This document shows positions 47,800 to 60,125 of a stretch of DNA of 64,000 bases, in pieces. Each line of letters opens with the position of its first letter. Within the stretch, counting starts at the first letter, position 1. Position numbers and translations under genes: made by a program. The DNA comes from Zhengitettix transpicula (lineage: Eukaryota > Arthropoda > Insecta > Orthoptera > Tetrigidae): NCBI GenBank assembly GCA_037074705.1, contig CM073591.1:94974532-95038531 (forward strand), in the 5' to 3' direction. Under the pieces are notes generated by a model. It ran no database searches. It was not told the origin of the DNA and saw nothing but the letters and a program-made list of their open reading frames with translations.

Positions 47800-50200
47800 G
47801 CTGGGTGCCCGGTGTTGCCCAAGATATCGTTTATCCATAACCCCCGATTTGACTCCAATCTAGGTAGCTTTTGTGTTATTTTTATCTAACGCAACTCGAC
47901 CCCTATCCCTAAATGTGTTCACCTCCCATTCCGAAGGGAGTTGAACTCATTGACTCTGAAATAATTTCATTCAACGAATGAACATGTTTGAAAATTTCCA
48001 CGCCCGCCGCAGTTAGTTAAAAAAAAAATCCACGCAAAAATCGGCCGGTTATACCGCTTGAAAATTTCTACCACCGTTCAGACCCCGTCCCAAATCCCGG
48101 CTTATCCAGTTTGTCACAATGAAACTCATCGACATCCATAACCCCAGAATTGATTCGAATTTTGGTCTATTCACGTTATTTTCATGTAACGCAACACCAA
48201 ACCCGACCCCTAAGCGCGCTCCCCTTTTTGGCGATAGAAATTGAAATTATTCAGAGATAATATCTATCGAAATATTATAAATTTAAATGACACTGAAAAT
48301 TATTTATTGGACGCAAATGATTAACATGTTTGAAAATTTCTACCTCGGTTCAGGCCCACCCGTGGGGGTTAAACTGCAAGTTGAATGTCATAATTAATCT
48401 CAGCGGCATCCATAACCCCGGATTCGATTCTTATATCGGTTTTTTGCGTTATATTTATGTAAAGCAATTTCACCCTCCTTTTTCTGGTTATCTCCTCCCA
48501 AACCGATAGGGGTTGTAATTATACACAGAATATATTAAAAAATATTAAGTCTCAGTTACCCCGAAAATTATTTATTTGACGCTAATATCGAATGGTTAAA
48601 ATTTTTGAACATTTATACCCCCGCCCTCGTTCGCCCAGCATCTCCCACCCTCACTTACCTCTGCGCGTTACATAAACTCCGCGACATTCATAACATTTAA
48701 CTCGAATCCTGGTTGTTTTCGCGTTATTTTTCTGTAATTCCCCTCCACCCCCACCCCTTAACCTGCTACCGTCCCATACCGAAAGGGGTAGAAATACTAT
48801 CAATCTAATTAACCAAGAAAAATATTAATTAAAAGGAAATATCCACCTTGAATGCATGTTTCAAAATTTTCACCACAGTCCTCCGCTACGGGGGTTAAAT
48901 GGCCAATTTAACTCAGCGGCATTCATAACCCTGGTTTTCACTCCAATCTCGATTGTTTTGCGTTATTTTTATGTAACGATCTCAACCCCCTCAACCCTTA
49001 AGGGTGCTCCCCTCTAAAGCTCAAAAGGGTTTGAAATTATAGACGGAGAACAGGTAGAGAAATTTTATTACTCTCATTGATCCAGAAAGGTATTTATTCG
49101 ACGCAAAAAACGGTTGGTTAACATCTTTTAAAATTTCTACCCCTTCCCACATCTGCCCAACTCCTCCCACCCCAGACCACCCCCTTCATGGTTCTCTCCT
49201 CTCAAGTCGATAGGGTTTGAAATTATACACAAAATACATTAACAAATATTATTAGTGTCATTAACCCCGCTAAATATTTATTTGACGCAAATATCGATAA
49301 GTTAACATTTTTGAACATTTCTACCGCCTCCCATTTCCGCCCAGCACAACCCCAACTCGCTCGCCTCTACGCGTTACCCACGATGTCATAAATGAATTCA
49401 GCAACATCCATAACCCCTATTTGTCTCGAATCTCTGTTCTTTTCGCGTTATTTTCTTGTAACTTCCTTCTACACCAACCCGTGCTCCCCTGCCATACTGA
49501 AAGGTGTTGAAATTATACACACAAAAAAGTTGTAGTAATACTATCAATCTAATTAATGCTAAAAACTATTATTAAAAGCAAGTATGGAACTGGATTACGT
49601 TCAGATCCCTTCCCAATCCCTAAAGGGATTGAAATTATACACGGAGACCAGGTGGAGAAATTTTATTAATCTCATTGATCCTGAAATAATTTTTTCGGCG
49701 CAATAAACGGCCTAATAACATGTTTTATAATTTCTACACCCGCCCACCATCTTCCAACTCCTCCCACCCCAGCCAACCCTCGAGCATTGCCCAGATTGTC
49801 ATAAATAAACTCAGCGAGAACCATTACCTTCCATTTGACTCGAATCTCGGTTGTTTTAGCGTTATTTTCTAGTAACTCCCCTCCACCCCTAAGCGAGCTC
49901 CCAACGTGCCGCAAGGGGCTGAAATTTTACACACACACAACATGGTAGAAATACTATCAATAGAATTAACCCTAAAATATATTTATTCAACGCTAACATC
50001 GGTCGTGATTACATGTTTCAAAATTTCAAGCCCCTCCACCCCTCGCGGTTAAATGTCTAATTGAATGTCAAAATTTAGCTCAACGACATCCATTACCCTG
50101 GATTTTACTCCAATCTCGGTTGTATTCGCATTATTTTCTACTAACACCCGTCCACACCACCCCTAAGAAAGCCCTTTTCCCATGTTAGCTAGCCGAGAAA
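47800..50200. repeat. Decayed tandem array, about 270-300-bp unit
   Basis: After CTAGCTGGGTGCCCGGTGTT the sequence cycles through the same landmarks. They are CATCCATAACCCC with GATTTGACTCCAATCT, then TTTTCGCGTTATTTT with TGTAAC. Next come C-rich segments, GGGTTGAAATTATACACA, TATTTGACGCAAATATCG, and TTGAAAATTTCTACCCC. The first landmark recurs near 47,833, 48,133, 48,406, 48,684, 48,919, 49,404, 49,818 and 50,086. The GAAATTATACAC landmark recurs about nine times. Units differ by many substitutions and some deletions, so this is an old array. An 80-codon frame at 49,672-49,914 is incidental. Confidence 0.82.
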
Positions 50201-50650
50201 TTTATTCAATATAGATGTCGAAGTAGAAATCACGTGCATGCTTTACCAAATTGGTCACCTCTCAGCCAATTTCACGTGAAGATGGTAACGGTTTCCTATA
50301 ATGTGACTGTTTTTACAATTATCGACAAACCAAAAACAATTTCGTATTTTTCCAAAAAAAGCGGTTTCGGACATTTGCTAATTTTTATATCCTGGGGCAT
50401 AATACAAGGTAACGTAGTTATTTTTATATTCATAAGAATGAGGAATGCGTTTTCCAATTACCTAGGTGGTGTTTCTGCATCAATAAAATCAGTTTCCGCC
50501 AATAAACCAGTCATGTTTAGATAGAAATATTGGTTTAACCGCCGTTATACAAAGCTACATTTTCACCAAATAGATAACGTACCGCCATAATCCAAATAGT
50601 GAACTAACACACATATCGCTTAATCATAAGATCCTAATATCCTACGCTGG
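50201..50650. other. Unrecognised sequence between tandem array and fold-back element
   Basis: A plus-strand frame of 96 codons (50,234-50,524) lacks recognisable features. I do not call it a gene. Confidence 0.4.
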
Positions 50651-51133
50651 AGGTTATATATAACATTGAGCTATTTGTTTGATAATCGGATAATGTAAAA
50701 TATAATAAAAAATCAATATAGTGTAGCACAGAACCAGTGCTCAAGATACTTTTTTCTGTTTAAAATGCAAAATATACGTCTGCTTATAAAAGTTAACAAT
50801 AAGGAAAATAGCCAAAAGCAGACAATAGAAGTGATGATATTAGTAACACACGTTTCTGGAAACCTTGTTTCTTTCTTCAGGTACTAATAAAAATAAAAAC
50901 ACAAGAGCCTAGAGCTACACAACCGCAGGGCATAGCTGGAAAACTGAAATGTTTTGTCGTTCGGTTGTGTCGCTCTAGGCTATTTTGTTTTTATTTTTTT
51001 AACCCAAAAAACGTAAAGCATTCTTTTTATATTTTGCATTTTAAGCCGAAAAAAGTATCTTGAGCACATTGCTTTTTTATTATATTTTACATTATCCGAT
51101 TATCAAACAAATAACTCAATGTTATATGTAACC
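50651..51133. mobile_element. Fold-back element of about 480 bp
   Basis: The outer arms AGGTTATATATAACATTGAG through ATAATCGGATAATG and on to CTCAAGATACTTTTTTC (50,651-50,780) are repeated inverted at 51,010-51,133. An inner stem pairs AGAGCCTAGAGCTACACAAC (about 50,905-50,925) with GTTGTGTCGCTCTAGGCT (about 50,962-50,980). The left side carries about 100 extra bases, so the fold is asymmetric. It is non-coding. Confidence 0.75.
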
Positions 51134-54100
51134 TATATAAATATTTTTCAAAGGTCTTGAAAAGTGGTTCCTTCATCTTTGAAAAATCTCGTAACATGAA
51201 GTTTTGTTTGTGTCTGGCCACATTACATATGGAAAAATATTCATTTATATTCATATCACCAATTGCCGATGAGGATTCACAAATTTTCTCACCTTTAAAC
51301 AACATTATGATTTTTACCTTCTCCAAATTTCAGTTTATTAATCTTAGCGAAGTACCGCTTCAAAAGATGCCCAATGAAGAGAGATTAATATGTGCTATTC
51401 TACAAGTTCTTAAATGGTATTGGAGATACCGGCTATGAGTTTGCCGAACTAAAAATCTGTTATCGTTTAACCCAAACAAAAACGTAGTTAACTTTTTCAC
51501 GGATAACAGGAGTTAACTTCCGGGACCTTATCACCACACAAACTATCCCTCTTTTGAATGATTAAGTGATAACTGAAATTGGATCGTCTTCATAACGCCT
51601 GATAAATTGTTCCAATGTGATATACGTGACTTACACAATTATTTTTAATCGAGAATGTTGCTCGGCATATCAAACGTCGAAACCTGCAGTGAAGATCTGA
51701 AATCGAATTACAAATCTTTCCACAATAACTTAAAAATATTAATCAATTGTTTATTAACAATTTAACTTAGATGTAAGTCATAAAAGGTGTTAACCATGAC
51801 TACAATATGTACCTGAATACGGCTACGATAAGTAAACAATGAAGAAAGAATTTTAAACGCGTAAGGATTGAAAAAGTACACGAGAAATCATGGGGAAGAG
51901 AAAATAAAAATTTAAATCGACTGTTTTTATAACAGCATGAGTTACAAGCTCACTGGAGATTCTTGTCACTAAATACTATCGTTAACAATAGAAACAGTGA
52001 TAGTAAGTCTTCCTGGATATTCAGAACTTAATCATGATGGATTTGATTATCATTAGACAGGTTTTTCATTGTTCACACCACAGAAATATGTCCGATTTAA
52101 AATCTAACCAAAAAGTTATAAGTTTGTGAAAAATTTTACTTTTAAAATAAAAGTTTACTTTTAAAATAAAAGTTTACTTTTAATCTTATTGCACATGGGC
52201 CATGAGCGTTACTGGGTTTTTCATTTAGCTAGTTTTCCTTTCATTTTTCCCATGCAATTTCTTTGGAAGGTGTACTTTGTGAAAGTTATGTATCAGTTGA
52301 AGTCGGTGTTAGTCAAAACAATCAATATATCGTCGTAATTCGAAATTTAATTTTTACAATTGCGAAAATTTTAATACAAACTTATCATAAAACATAAAAA
52401 AACTAATGTTTTTCGTTACATTTTTAATCTCAATTTGAAACATATCAGAAAATTACGGTATGTGGTAACGTAATACTTTTAACTGAGCATGGTGGAACAG
52501 GTAAGTTAAACAACACTTCCCTGGCATTCGACTTAATGCAATTTTCAATTTAAATAGAAACTAAACACAATCAGAGGCTACTGCGAATGCAGAGAAGGTA
52601 AACGTAGCAGTTGTGAGTGGGGAAACTCAGAAAAACTTAATGAATTAATGAGAACGCTGTAAACATTAGGGCGGAGAAAGCCTTGGCTCTGCAAATATTG
52701 CAAATAAAAGCTGGTAGCTTGAAATTAATATTAAATTGTAGAAGCAAATGTAAATGGCAATTTCAAAAAGCACGAGATAGAAATGTAAATCTATAAAGCT
52801 TCCACAACATATTTAAAGAATAAGAAGCACGTCAGTTACTGAAAGACAAGAGAAACTTGTAGGAACACCGCTCTTAAGATGTTGATCGCAATATTGCTTG
52901 TTAGACAAAACAGCACACAATGTCTGATATTAACTCTATTGTCGTAAGCAATTTTTAAAAGCAGGGCCAGGTTAATCTATATTATTGACTTACGGAGCAC
53001 AGAGCGATATTAAATACTAAATTTAACTTCCATACGGCCTTCTCGTAAATTTGATGAAAGAACGGAAGTCAGCTCTTAACAATGTTGAGCAAACGTGGAA
53101 AACCCACATCATAATAGCACGATGTTTAAATGATATCAAAAAAATACGAGATACCACGTCAGTGTATCCGTAACACGTCATAAAGAGAAAAATAGGTGAT
53201 AAATTACTACAGTGAATACAGAAGATCGGGAATACCGTAGAGAAATGGACGTCGACTGATAGTGGCGTAGTTTTAAATAAATATAAAGTGTATGAAGCGA
53301 GTGTAGGTTACTTTCAAAGGATATTTCCTTTGACCGTATGTGTTTCTCGCATATCGGCGACAGGGCTGAACGTGTATTGAAATTTATAGTTCCATAGAAT
53401 AGACATGGTTTCCCACAGGGATTCAGTCAACTCTGGTTTACTTTTCACAAGAGTTCTGTTAACTGAACTGTTGGGGAAAAACAAACTTAACAAACACAGC
53501 TTTCGAAATGGTTACCCATATGTTTCATATTAAGTATCAAAGCAAGAGAGGCAAAGATATATTGTATTACAATGTGGACCTTTAATAGCACATAGGCAGT
53601 CGTAGAATGGAAAGAGATGTTTTGATTAACTTTTGTGTTGTATTAGTGTCACGCTGATAACAAGACATACAGCGTAATTGCTGATAAAAGTGTTAAGATT
53701 TTCCATTGTCTAAGGAGAAGAAAGTTCGACGTTCAGATAAGTAAAAAAAACGTTTGTAATAATTAGCTTTGTTGAATGAAGTTGGTTGGTGAAGAATTAA
53801 ATAATATATAATTTCAAATTTTTAGGCTTGGTTGGGAAATTCCGCCGTAAGATGTTAAATAAAATGTTTCTTTTAGTTTCAGTTTTGAAAGGATACGTTC
53901 TGAGCAGAGTATGGAGATGATGTGAAAGACAAACCGGTGGCCAAAATCCCACGAATGCTCAGTTAATGTGGATTTAGTCATTTCAACGAACTGTACGTGA
54001 TTCTGGTGTTATTGACGCGGATCGAGACTTTCCTGCATGTCTCACCCACGTAATTGAGCCCACACACACGGGAAATGGAATACACATCGTCAGATTAGTC

Positions 54101-55318
54101 TGAGTCTTTGGTATAACGCTTTGTTTTGCTGGTGTTGTTTCGGAGGGTATTCTGAGAGGAGAATATAGTTTTAAATTTCGATTTGTTAGGAATACTACGG
54201 ATTTTTTTCCGGTAGTTTCGGAACTTAGGACACATCACTGGTACTATTTTGGTTTTGGAAAGGGAGTACTTGCAGTTTTTTTAAAAAACTAATCTTTATA
54301 TTTCTACACCATTGTTAAAATTTGAAATCAACACTGTATAATTGGTATGGACATAATCACGAGATATGATATAGTGTGACAAAAGTGTATTATTTCTTAT
54401 ACGTGAGACGATCAGGCTACACATCGACCTAACAAAACCTTAGGATATCTTAAGCATTAAAATCAATAGATTTCTTCAAAAAGTCGATAGTAAAAATATC
54501 TCTTAAAAAATGAATAAAGAAATCCACAATTTTTTCAAAATTTCCTTTTCATGATACTGACAGATTAGATTGATTTATTAATTAAAAGAAATAATATGGT
54601 CGTGCAAATTTCTACATATTTTAAACCTTATCGCGCACTAACAAGCACGATTTCATAAATTATGATGAAAAAATCAAATGAGTTCCGAGAATATGTAAAA
54701 CAAAAAATATTGTGCTGTGACATACGCAGTTCTTATGCCTTCAGGAATATATAAAAATGTAAAATTTAGCAGTATATTAAATCTGATCTGTCGAGTTAGA
54801 TAGAAGCGTAAAACTTATTTAAAGGTAACAAAAAATTTGTATGTTCGTTATCCTACAACTGTCCCTTGAAAAAAAAATTTCTTGCTTTCGCATTTAATGA
54901 TGTCTCTAATAATCACAGAAAAATAACGAGTGTCTTTTTCTTTTCGTAACGAGAACATTAAAAAACGAAATCTCCATAGATCTATACTACTTAGTTAAGA
55001 AATGACATCAAATTTCTAATTAAAAGATTTAATTAGTTTTTTTCCTCCGAAAAATATACAATGCTCGTATCAAAATATGTTTAAGTGCCTATGTAAACGA
55101 AATTTTAAATGAATGTGAGGCTACTATATTTGATTTGTCCGAAACACACTTTAGAGTTGAATGATCAACAAATTGTATGTTTCCAACTACGACAAATACA
55201 AATCAAAATTTAAATATATTGTAAGAATTAAAAAAGTCTTTAATTAAAAGAAATTCTTAAACAAAAAAAATTAATTAAAATTTAATGATAGTTAGCCACA
55301 CGTTGAAGACGCCAATTA
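51134..55318. other. Long AT-rich intron-like stretch, nothing recognised
   Basis: More than 4 kb without a gene signal. A short tandem repeat, ACTTTTAAAATAAAAGTTT, occurs about 2.5 times at 52,137-52,180. Frames at 51,087-51,438 on both strands are unrecognised. Confidence 0.45.
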
Positions 55319-55364
55319 TGTAATGATTAAAAAAAGATTTTTTTAATGTTTAATGGGTATTACA
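55319..55364 (-). mobile_element. Collapsed LTR on the minus strand, with primer-site relic
   Basis: On the minus strand, directly after (AT)n, the sequence reads TGTAATACCCATTAA then ACATTAA, matching the start of the 39.4- and 41.6-kb LTRs. Only about 20 bases later it reads ATCATTACA, the family's LTR end. This is followed by TGGCGTCTTCAACGTGTGGC (55,294-55,313), close to their primer-site sequence. About 900 bp of LTR appears deleted. The rest of the element was not found. Confidence 0.5.
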
Positions 55365-55386
55365 ATATATATATATATATATATAT
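55365..55386. repeat. (TA)n tract
   Basis: An alternating A/T run adjoining the collapsed minus-strand LTR start. Confidence 0.9.
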
Positions 55387-56640
55387 TAATTAAAATCAAA
55401 TTAAGATAACATTGCTTAATTAATACCTTTAAAAATTAATCTTCAGCTTTAGGTGACAGAAAACAAAATATATTCGCAAGGCTGAAAAAGACACAAAGTA
55501 GCCTTTATATCAATTTATAATATAGTGAAACATGTCGTTACATACACCACCATTTTAGAACGGAGTAATTTTTCCAATACCAAGCCATTTCTAAATATTA
55601 ACCAAGACACTGTTAATTGGAAATGTATATAACAACATATAAACGTATGTGGAATTTGCACTTAGGATTAAGATATCTCTAGAAACTATAAGTACAATCA
55701 ATACACAAAATAAAACGTTAAAATTAAATAATTGATAAAAAAAAATAAAAATTACCATCGAAGAAGATTTTACTCTAGCAGTTTATATTCGCGCTAAAGT
55801 ATGTAGCCCCAAACTACATAAATATGCAACGTCGTGAGGTATTATTCAAAATATCGTATATATTCGTGAAATGAAAATGAACGACATTAAATTATAAGTT
55901 TCAAATAATCAATTAATTTATTAAAGTTAATAAATATTAATTCACTGACTGTTACTAAATAAAGTGTTGGCTTTCACACATCCTTTCATCAGACTAGTTA
56001 AATAAAGACAATAAATTTGAGAAAGAAATGGAATAACGAGGCTACACTTAATAAGAAAGAAATTTTGAATCCGACAGCGCAAATAGGTCCAGTGTGAGGG
56101 AAACAAAAATTAAAATTAAAATAATTGAGTAAATTCAATAATTAAAGAATTAGCCAATTAATTAAGTAATAATACAAATATCACACAACATTTCTGAGTT
56201 CAGCGTTGCAATCAGTGCGGCAAGAGCCGCAAGAACACCTCAACGAACGTATGCATTTCAGAATTTGTTCAGAAAAGAGCGAAACTTGTTTCTACGTGGT
56301 CTATTATCTAGAAGATATTGATGAGTTTTCGAAGAAAAGAATCTGGGGCAATTTTCAGAGTGATGACTGAACACTCCTTGTGGTACAGACCTTCTACATT
56401 GTTTATTTTCATACATAATCAGATCTAAAACTGACTATGTTTTGACTAAACATTTAAATATGCTTTGAGAAACGTTGAATTAATTATTTTAATAGACAAG
56501 TAAACTGATCACCATAAAGTCAAATCGTTTTATACACTTTGTTAAGACTACCGTCTACGTCATTTCTGTTCCGTTCACAAGATTAATTTTACTACCATTC
56601 AGCAAAATAATAAAATTAATAATTATAATTTAAATTCGTA
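55387..56640. other. AT-rich intron-like DNA, nothing recognised
   Basis: No gene or named repeat was found. Confidence 0.45.
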
Positions 56641-57780
56641 TATACGAGGATGAGTCAATAATTAATGCCTCTTATTTTTTCTCTCTTTTATTTGTCAAGA
56701 CAATTAATTGCAATTTACACAGCATACACCCACAGCATTAATGATTGTATTTTCACTTTTCAATATAGTCTCCGTCCTTTTCCACAGTTTCTGTCCACCT
56801 TTTAACAAGGGCATGTATTCCACGACCGTAAAAATCGTGGTTATAAGCCATGGAAGCACAGACGTTTCCACGGCCTCATCTTCAAAGTGAATCCCACGAT
56901 GAGTTTTATTTAGTTGTCCGTACAGATGAAATGCTACGTCAGGATGAGACAAGACTTCCCTTCCAATTTTCACAATATCTTCAGTTGTGAGACGACTTGT
57001 GTGTGGTCTTGCATTGTCATGCTAAAGAAAAATATCCTCCATATGCTCCATTTTGTTGGGCGAACTCACTGAAAACGGGCTTTAAGTTTTTTGAGTATTC
57101 TGAAGTATTGAACAGAATATATTGTGCATCCCTGCTCCAAAAAGTCATCCATAATCACATCCTCTACGTCCCAGAATACTATCGCCATAACTTTCCCTGC
57201 ACGTCGCACAGTTTTGAACTTTTTATTCTTCGGCGAGGCTGTGTGATGCCATTCCAATAACTGCCTCTTTGTTTCTAGGTTCAAAGAAATGAACCCGAGT
57301 CTCATCTGTCACAATTTTTCGCCAAAACACCTCTCCCTACAAATTGAAGCGCTGCAAGAGTTCAGACGCTATTGCTTTTCTTGTGTCTTTACCGTGCACA
57401 AACTTTTGAGTATCCCAGTTGTTGAATAATCGTCATCATACTGCCTTTACTGATGGACAGAGTGAGACACAATTCGTTAGCTGTTACTTGGCGGTCCTCT
57501 CGAATGAGCACATGGAGTCCCTGAATGTTGCGTGGAGTCTCTGCGGTAACCGGCCTGCCGCTTCGCATTTCGTAAGCCGAAGGTGTTGTCCTTCAGCTTC
57601 GTTACAGCGACGAATCCATCGCCGAACAGTGCTGACATCCTCTGTTGCATTACCATACACATTTTTCAGCTTTTCATGGATGCAAATGGGTGTTTCACGT
57701 TCAGTATTTAAGACGTTATTCACAGGACAGTCTAATACGTACGTCAATGTCCGTCATTTTGCAAGAGAATGTAGTGTTGT
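56641..57780 (-). pseudogene. Mariner transposase relic, 5' end missing
   Basis: The right terminal repeat (in transposon sense) reads from the plus strand as TATACGAGGATGAGTCAATA, typical of mariner. On the minus strand, broken frames give an N-terminal helix-turn-helix segment with STVRRWIRRC (57,484-57,747). The middle segment has KRQLLEWHHTASPKNKKFK, then KVMAIVFWD (57,066-57,305). The second catalytic aspartate lies in HDNARPHTS (about 57,000). The C-terminal part is GIHFEDEAVETSVLPWL, then an RGIHALVKRW-like end read across a frameshift. I found no matching left terminal repeat near 57,800, so that end is lost. Multiple stops make it inactive. Confidence 0.85.
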
Positions 57781-60020
57781 CACCCGTTGACTTAAGAAAT
57801 TGTTACAGTAATGGATTGGAGAAGAATGTTTGAGGAATCGTGCCAAATTCAAAATTTTCACATAACTATTTATTTAAGGAGAGGTATTAGGTATTGAACT
57901 AGTCTCGTATTAACACACCTGTCTTACACATATTTCTTGACGTCTCCGATTAAAGTATCGGCAAGTCTACTCTACAAATGAATACGAATATTATTAGTAA
58001 AACGCATAATTCATAATTTAATTAATGCCCTATGCAACTTAACTAACGTTCTCAAATCAGATCTGTGAAAGCTATCTCCCTGGCAATTGATAAAAACTAA
58101 ATTGGTTACATTTCAAAAAATCTTTTTAGCCTCAGAAATTATGGAATGTCACGATCAACATGAAAAGTAAAGAATTCCCGTGCACCGAAGTGTGAGAGAG
58201 ATATTCGCGTGTGGGATTTACAGATACTTTTCCAAAAAAAAAAAAATCACCTAAGCGTAACCCTTGTTAGTCGCTGACATGCTTCTTGTTAACATCGCAG
58301 CTATTGATCATGCGCGAAATCAACAAACGTGATACGAGTTAATTATATGCGCCTGGATAATTTTTACTTGCCAGACTGAACAGATGAGACGTATACAAAC
58401 GGTAAAGTTATAGCAATATGACTAAGAGCTTCTAGTTGAACCGTGAAACACTCAAAGCGAGTCAAATGAAAACGATTCACATGAAAAATCTTAACACACT
58501 CGACAATCCGTCTGAGTTCACGTTTACACGAAAGAAGGTAACGTAGCAATTATATTAAAAGCGTATGTGTATGCATAAAAGCTGTAACTACACTTGCATT
58601 TACATAACTTACACGCTGCAAATTTTTCTGCAGAGAAGATAAATAGTCTAAAAATATATGAATGCCTATATGGGTAGTTTTAATTGGTTGAATGTTGGCA
58701 TACTTTCAATTATTGACGTTCAATACGGGTTTTCTAAAATTTTCACAAACTGCAAATTTTGCTCGCCTTCATTCTTCTATCGCCAATTATTTCAGTGACT
58801 TTAACAACTATCTCTAGAGTGGTAACCTCAGAAAGTTCAACGTTATTTATGCTAATTGGCAGCTCTCAAAATGTTTTAATGCACTTGTAAGGTCTTTTAA
58901 TCTAATATTGATTTTGCCGACTGTGATAATACAGATTCCTTTGTGTCTGCTAAGACGATTTTTACTTTTATGAATTACACTCACCTGATTCGCTTTATTC
59001 AATTTCTTTAGGGGGAAAAAGGTCGCTATAACGGCAAACTTAAAAATGATTGTTGCACGGTGCTTTCACATAACCAAGACGCAAGCAAAATTATACGTTA
59101 ACTTCTTAAACCACCCTCCGATATTCATTATTTGCAAGTCAGAATTCAAAACATATCTTAGTTACATTTAAGTGACCTAGTCCATAAGCGAATAAATAAT
59201 CACTTGCATTACAATAAGCTATTAATCATGCACAAATAAATTAGATAAATTTGTTTCCTTTCCAAATAATGTAGCAGAACGTGATATACTGAGTAAATAA
59301 GGTCGTAAATAAAACAGCGAGTCCCGGTAGTTTAATCACCAAGGAACTCCACAGTCTTACGTTGTTTTGTAGAAACTGAGGGCCATTAGTGAACGTCAAA
59401 ATCCCATATTTCCCATCCAGCGGTACACTTCCCTTTGTCTCAATTACGGTCTGAAGTCCCTTAGGCAACTAAACCACGTCATATTTCTTCGTGTTATGTG
59501 AAAGTTCAACCTTCGAATTGTATTCGCTCTCTTGCAGAGGTCCATATTTTCGTACACAAGAGCACGCGACGCATGCCGAAAATGACCGATTTGTGTACCA
59601 CAAATCCATATCCTACTGCGCTGGTTTTGGTTTCAGGTATTTCTCGTCGGAATCGTCCAACAATTCGTTCTTTGTGAGTTATATTTATCACCCACTTCTG
59701 TCCGAATATTTTATCAATGTATTCATATTGGAAGAATGTTTGTTGTGCGAAAATATCTTTAATGAATTCTTAACTCATACTAGGACTGTATGAAAATGAG
59801 GTACAATTAATTAAATTATTTAACAGTCCTATTGTGACTACAGTTTTTGGTTAGTTTTTATGAGTTTGAATAAAAATATTTGAGGGTATTTTTATGGTTT
59901 TAAGAGAAATAGACAAATCGATACTGACGGATGTAGGCGACATTGTCGGTCATTTGTACAAGTAAATAATCGAAGTATTTCCAGGTGAATAGAATTGAGA
60001 AATGCTTCTCGGGTTTCCAC
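57781..60020. other. AT-rich intron-like DNA, nothing recognised
   Basis: No supported gene. Frames at 59,241-59,468, 59,491-59,793 and 58,364-58,549 lack recognisable protein features. Confidence 0.45.
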
Positions 60021-60022
60021 CT

Positions 60023-60125
60023 GGGTAATCTCAGCGACGTTTTCGACTGCTAGAACTTCCAGGCTGAAGTGGAAGGAGATTGGCAGTGACAGCCGTCGAA
60101 ACGTCACTGTTCTCTGAGATTACCC
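60023..60125. mobile_element. Short fold-back element
   Basis: GGGTAATCTCAG and GACGTTTTCGAC on the left pair with GTCGAAACGTC and CTGAGATTACCC on the right, around a central GAACTTCCAGGC. The CGAAACGTC motif also occurs in the 46.5-kb fold-back arms, so the two may be distantly related. Confidence 0.6.
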
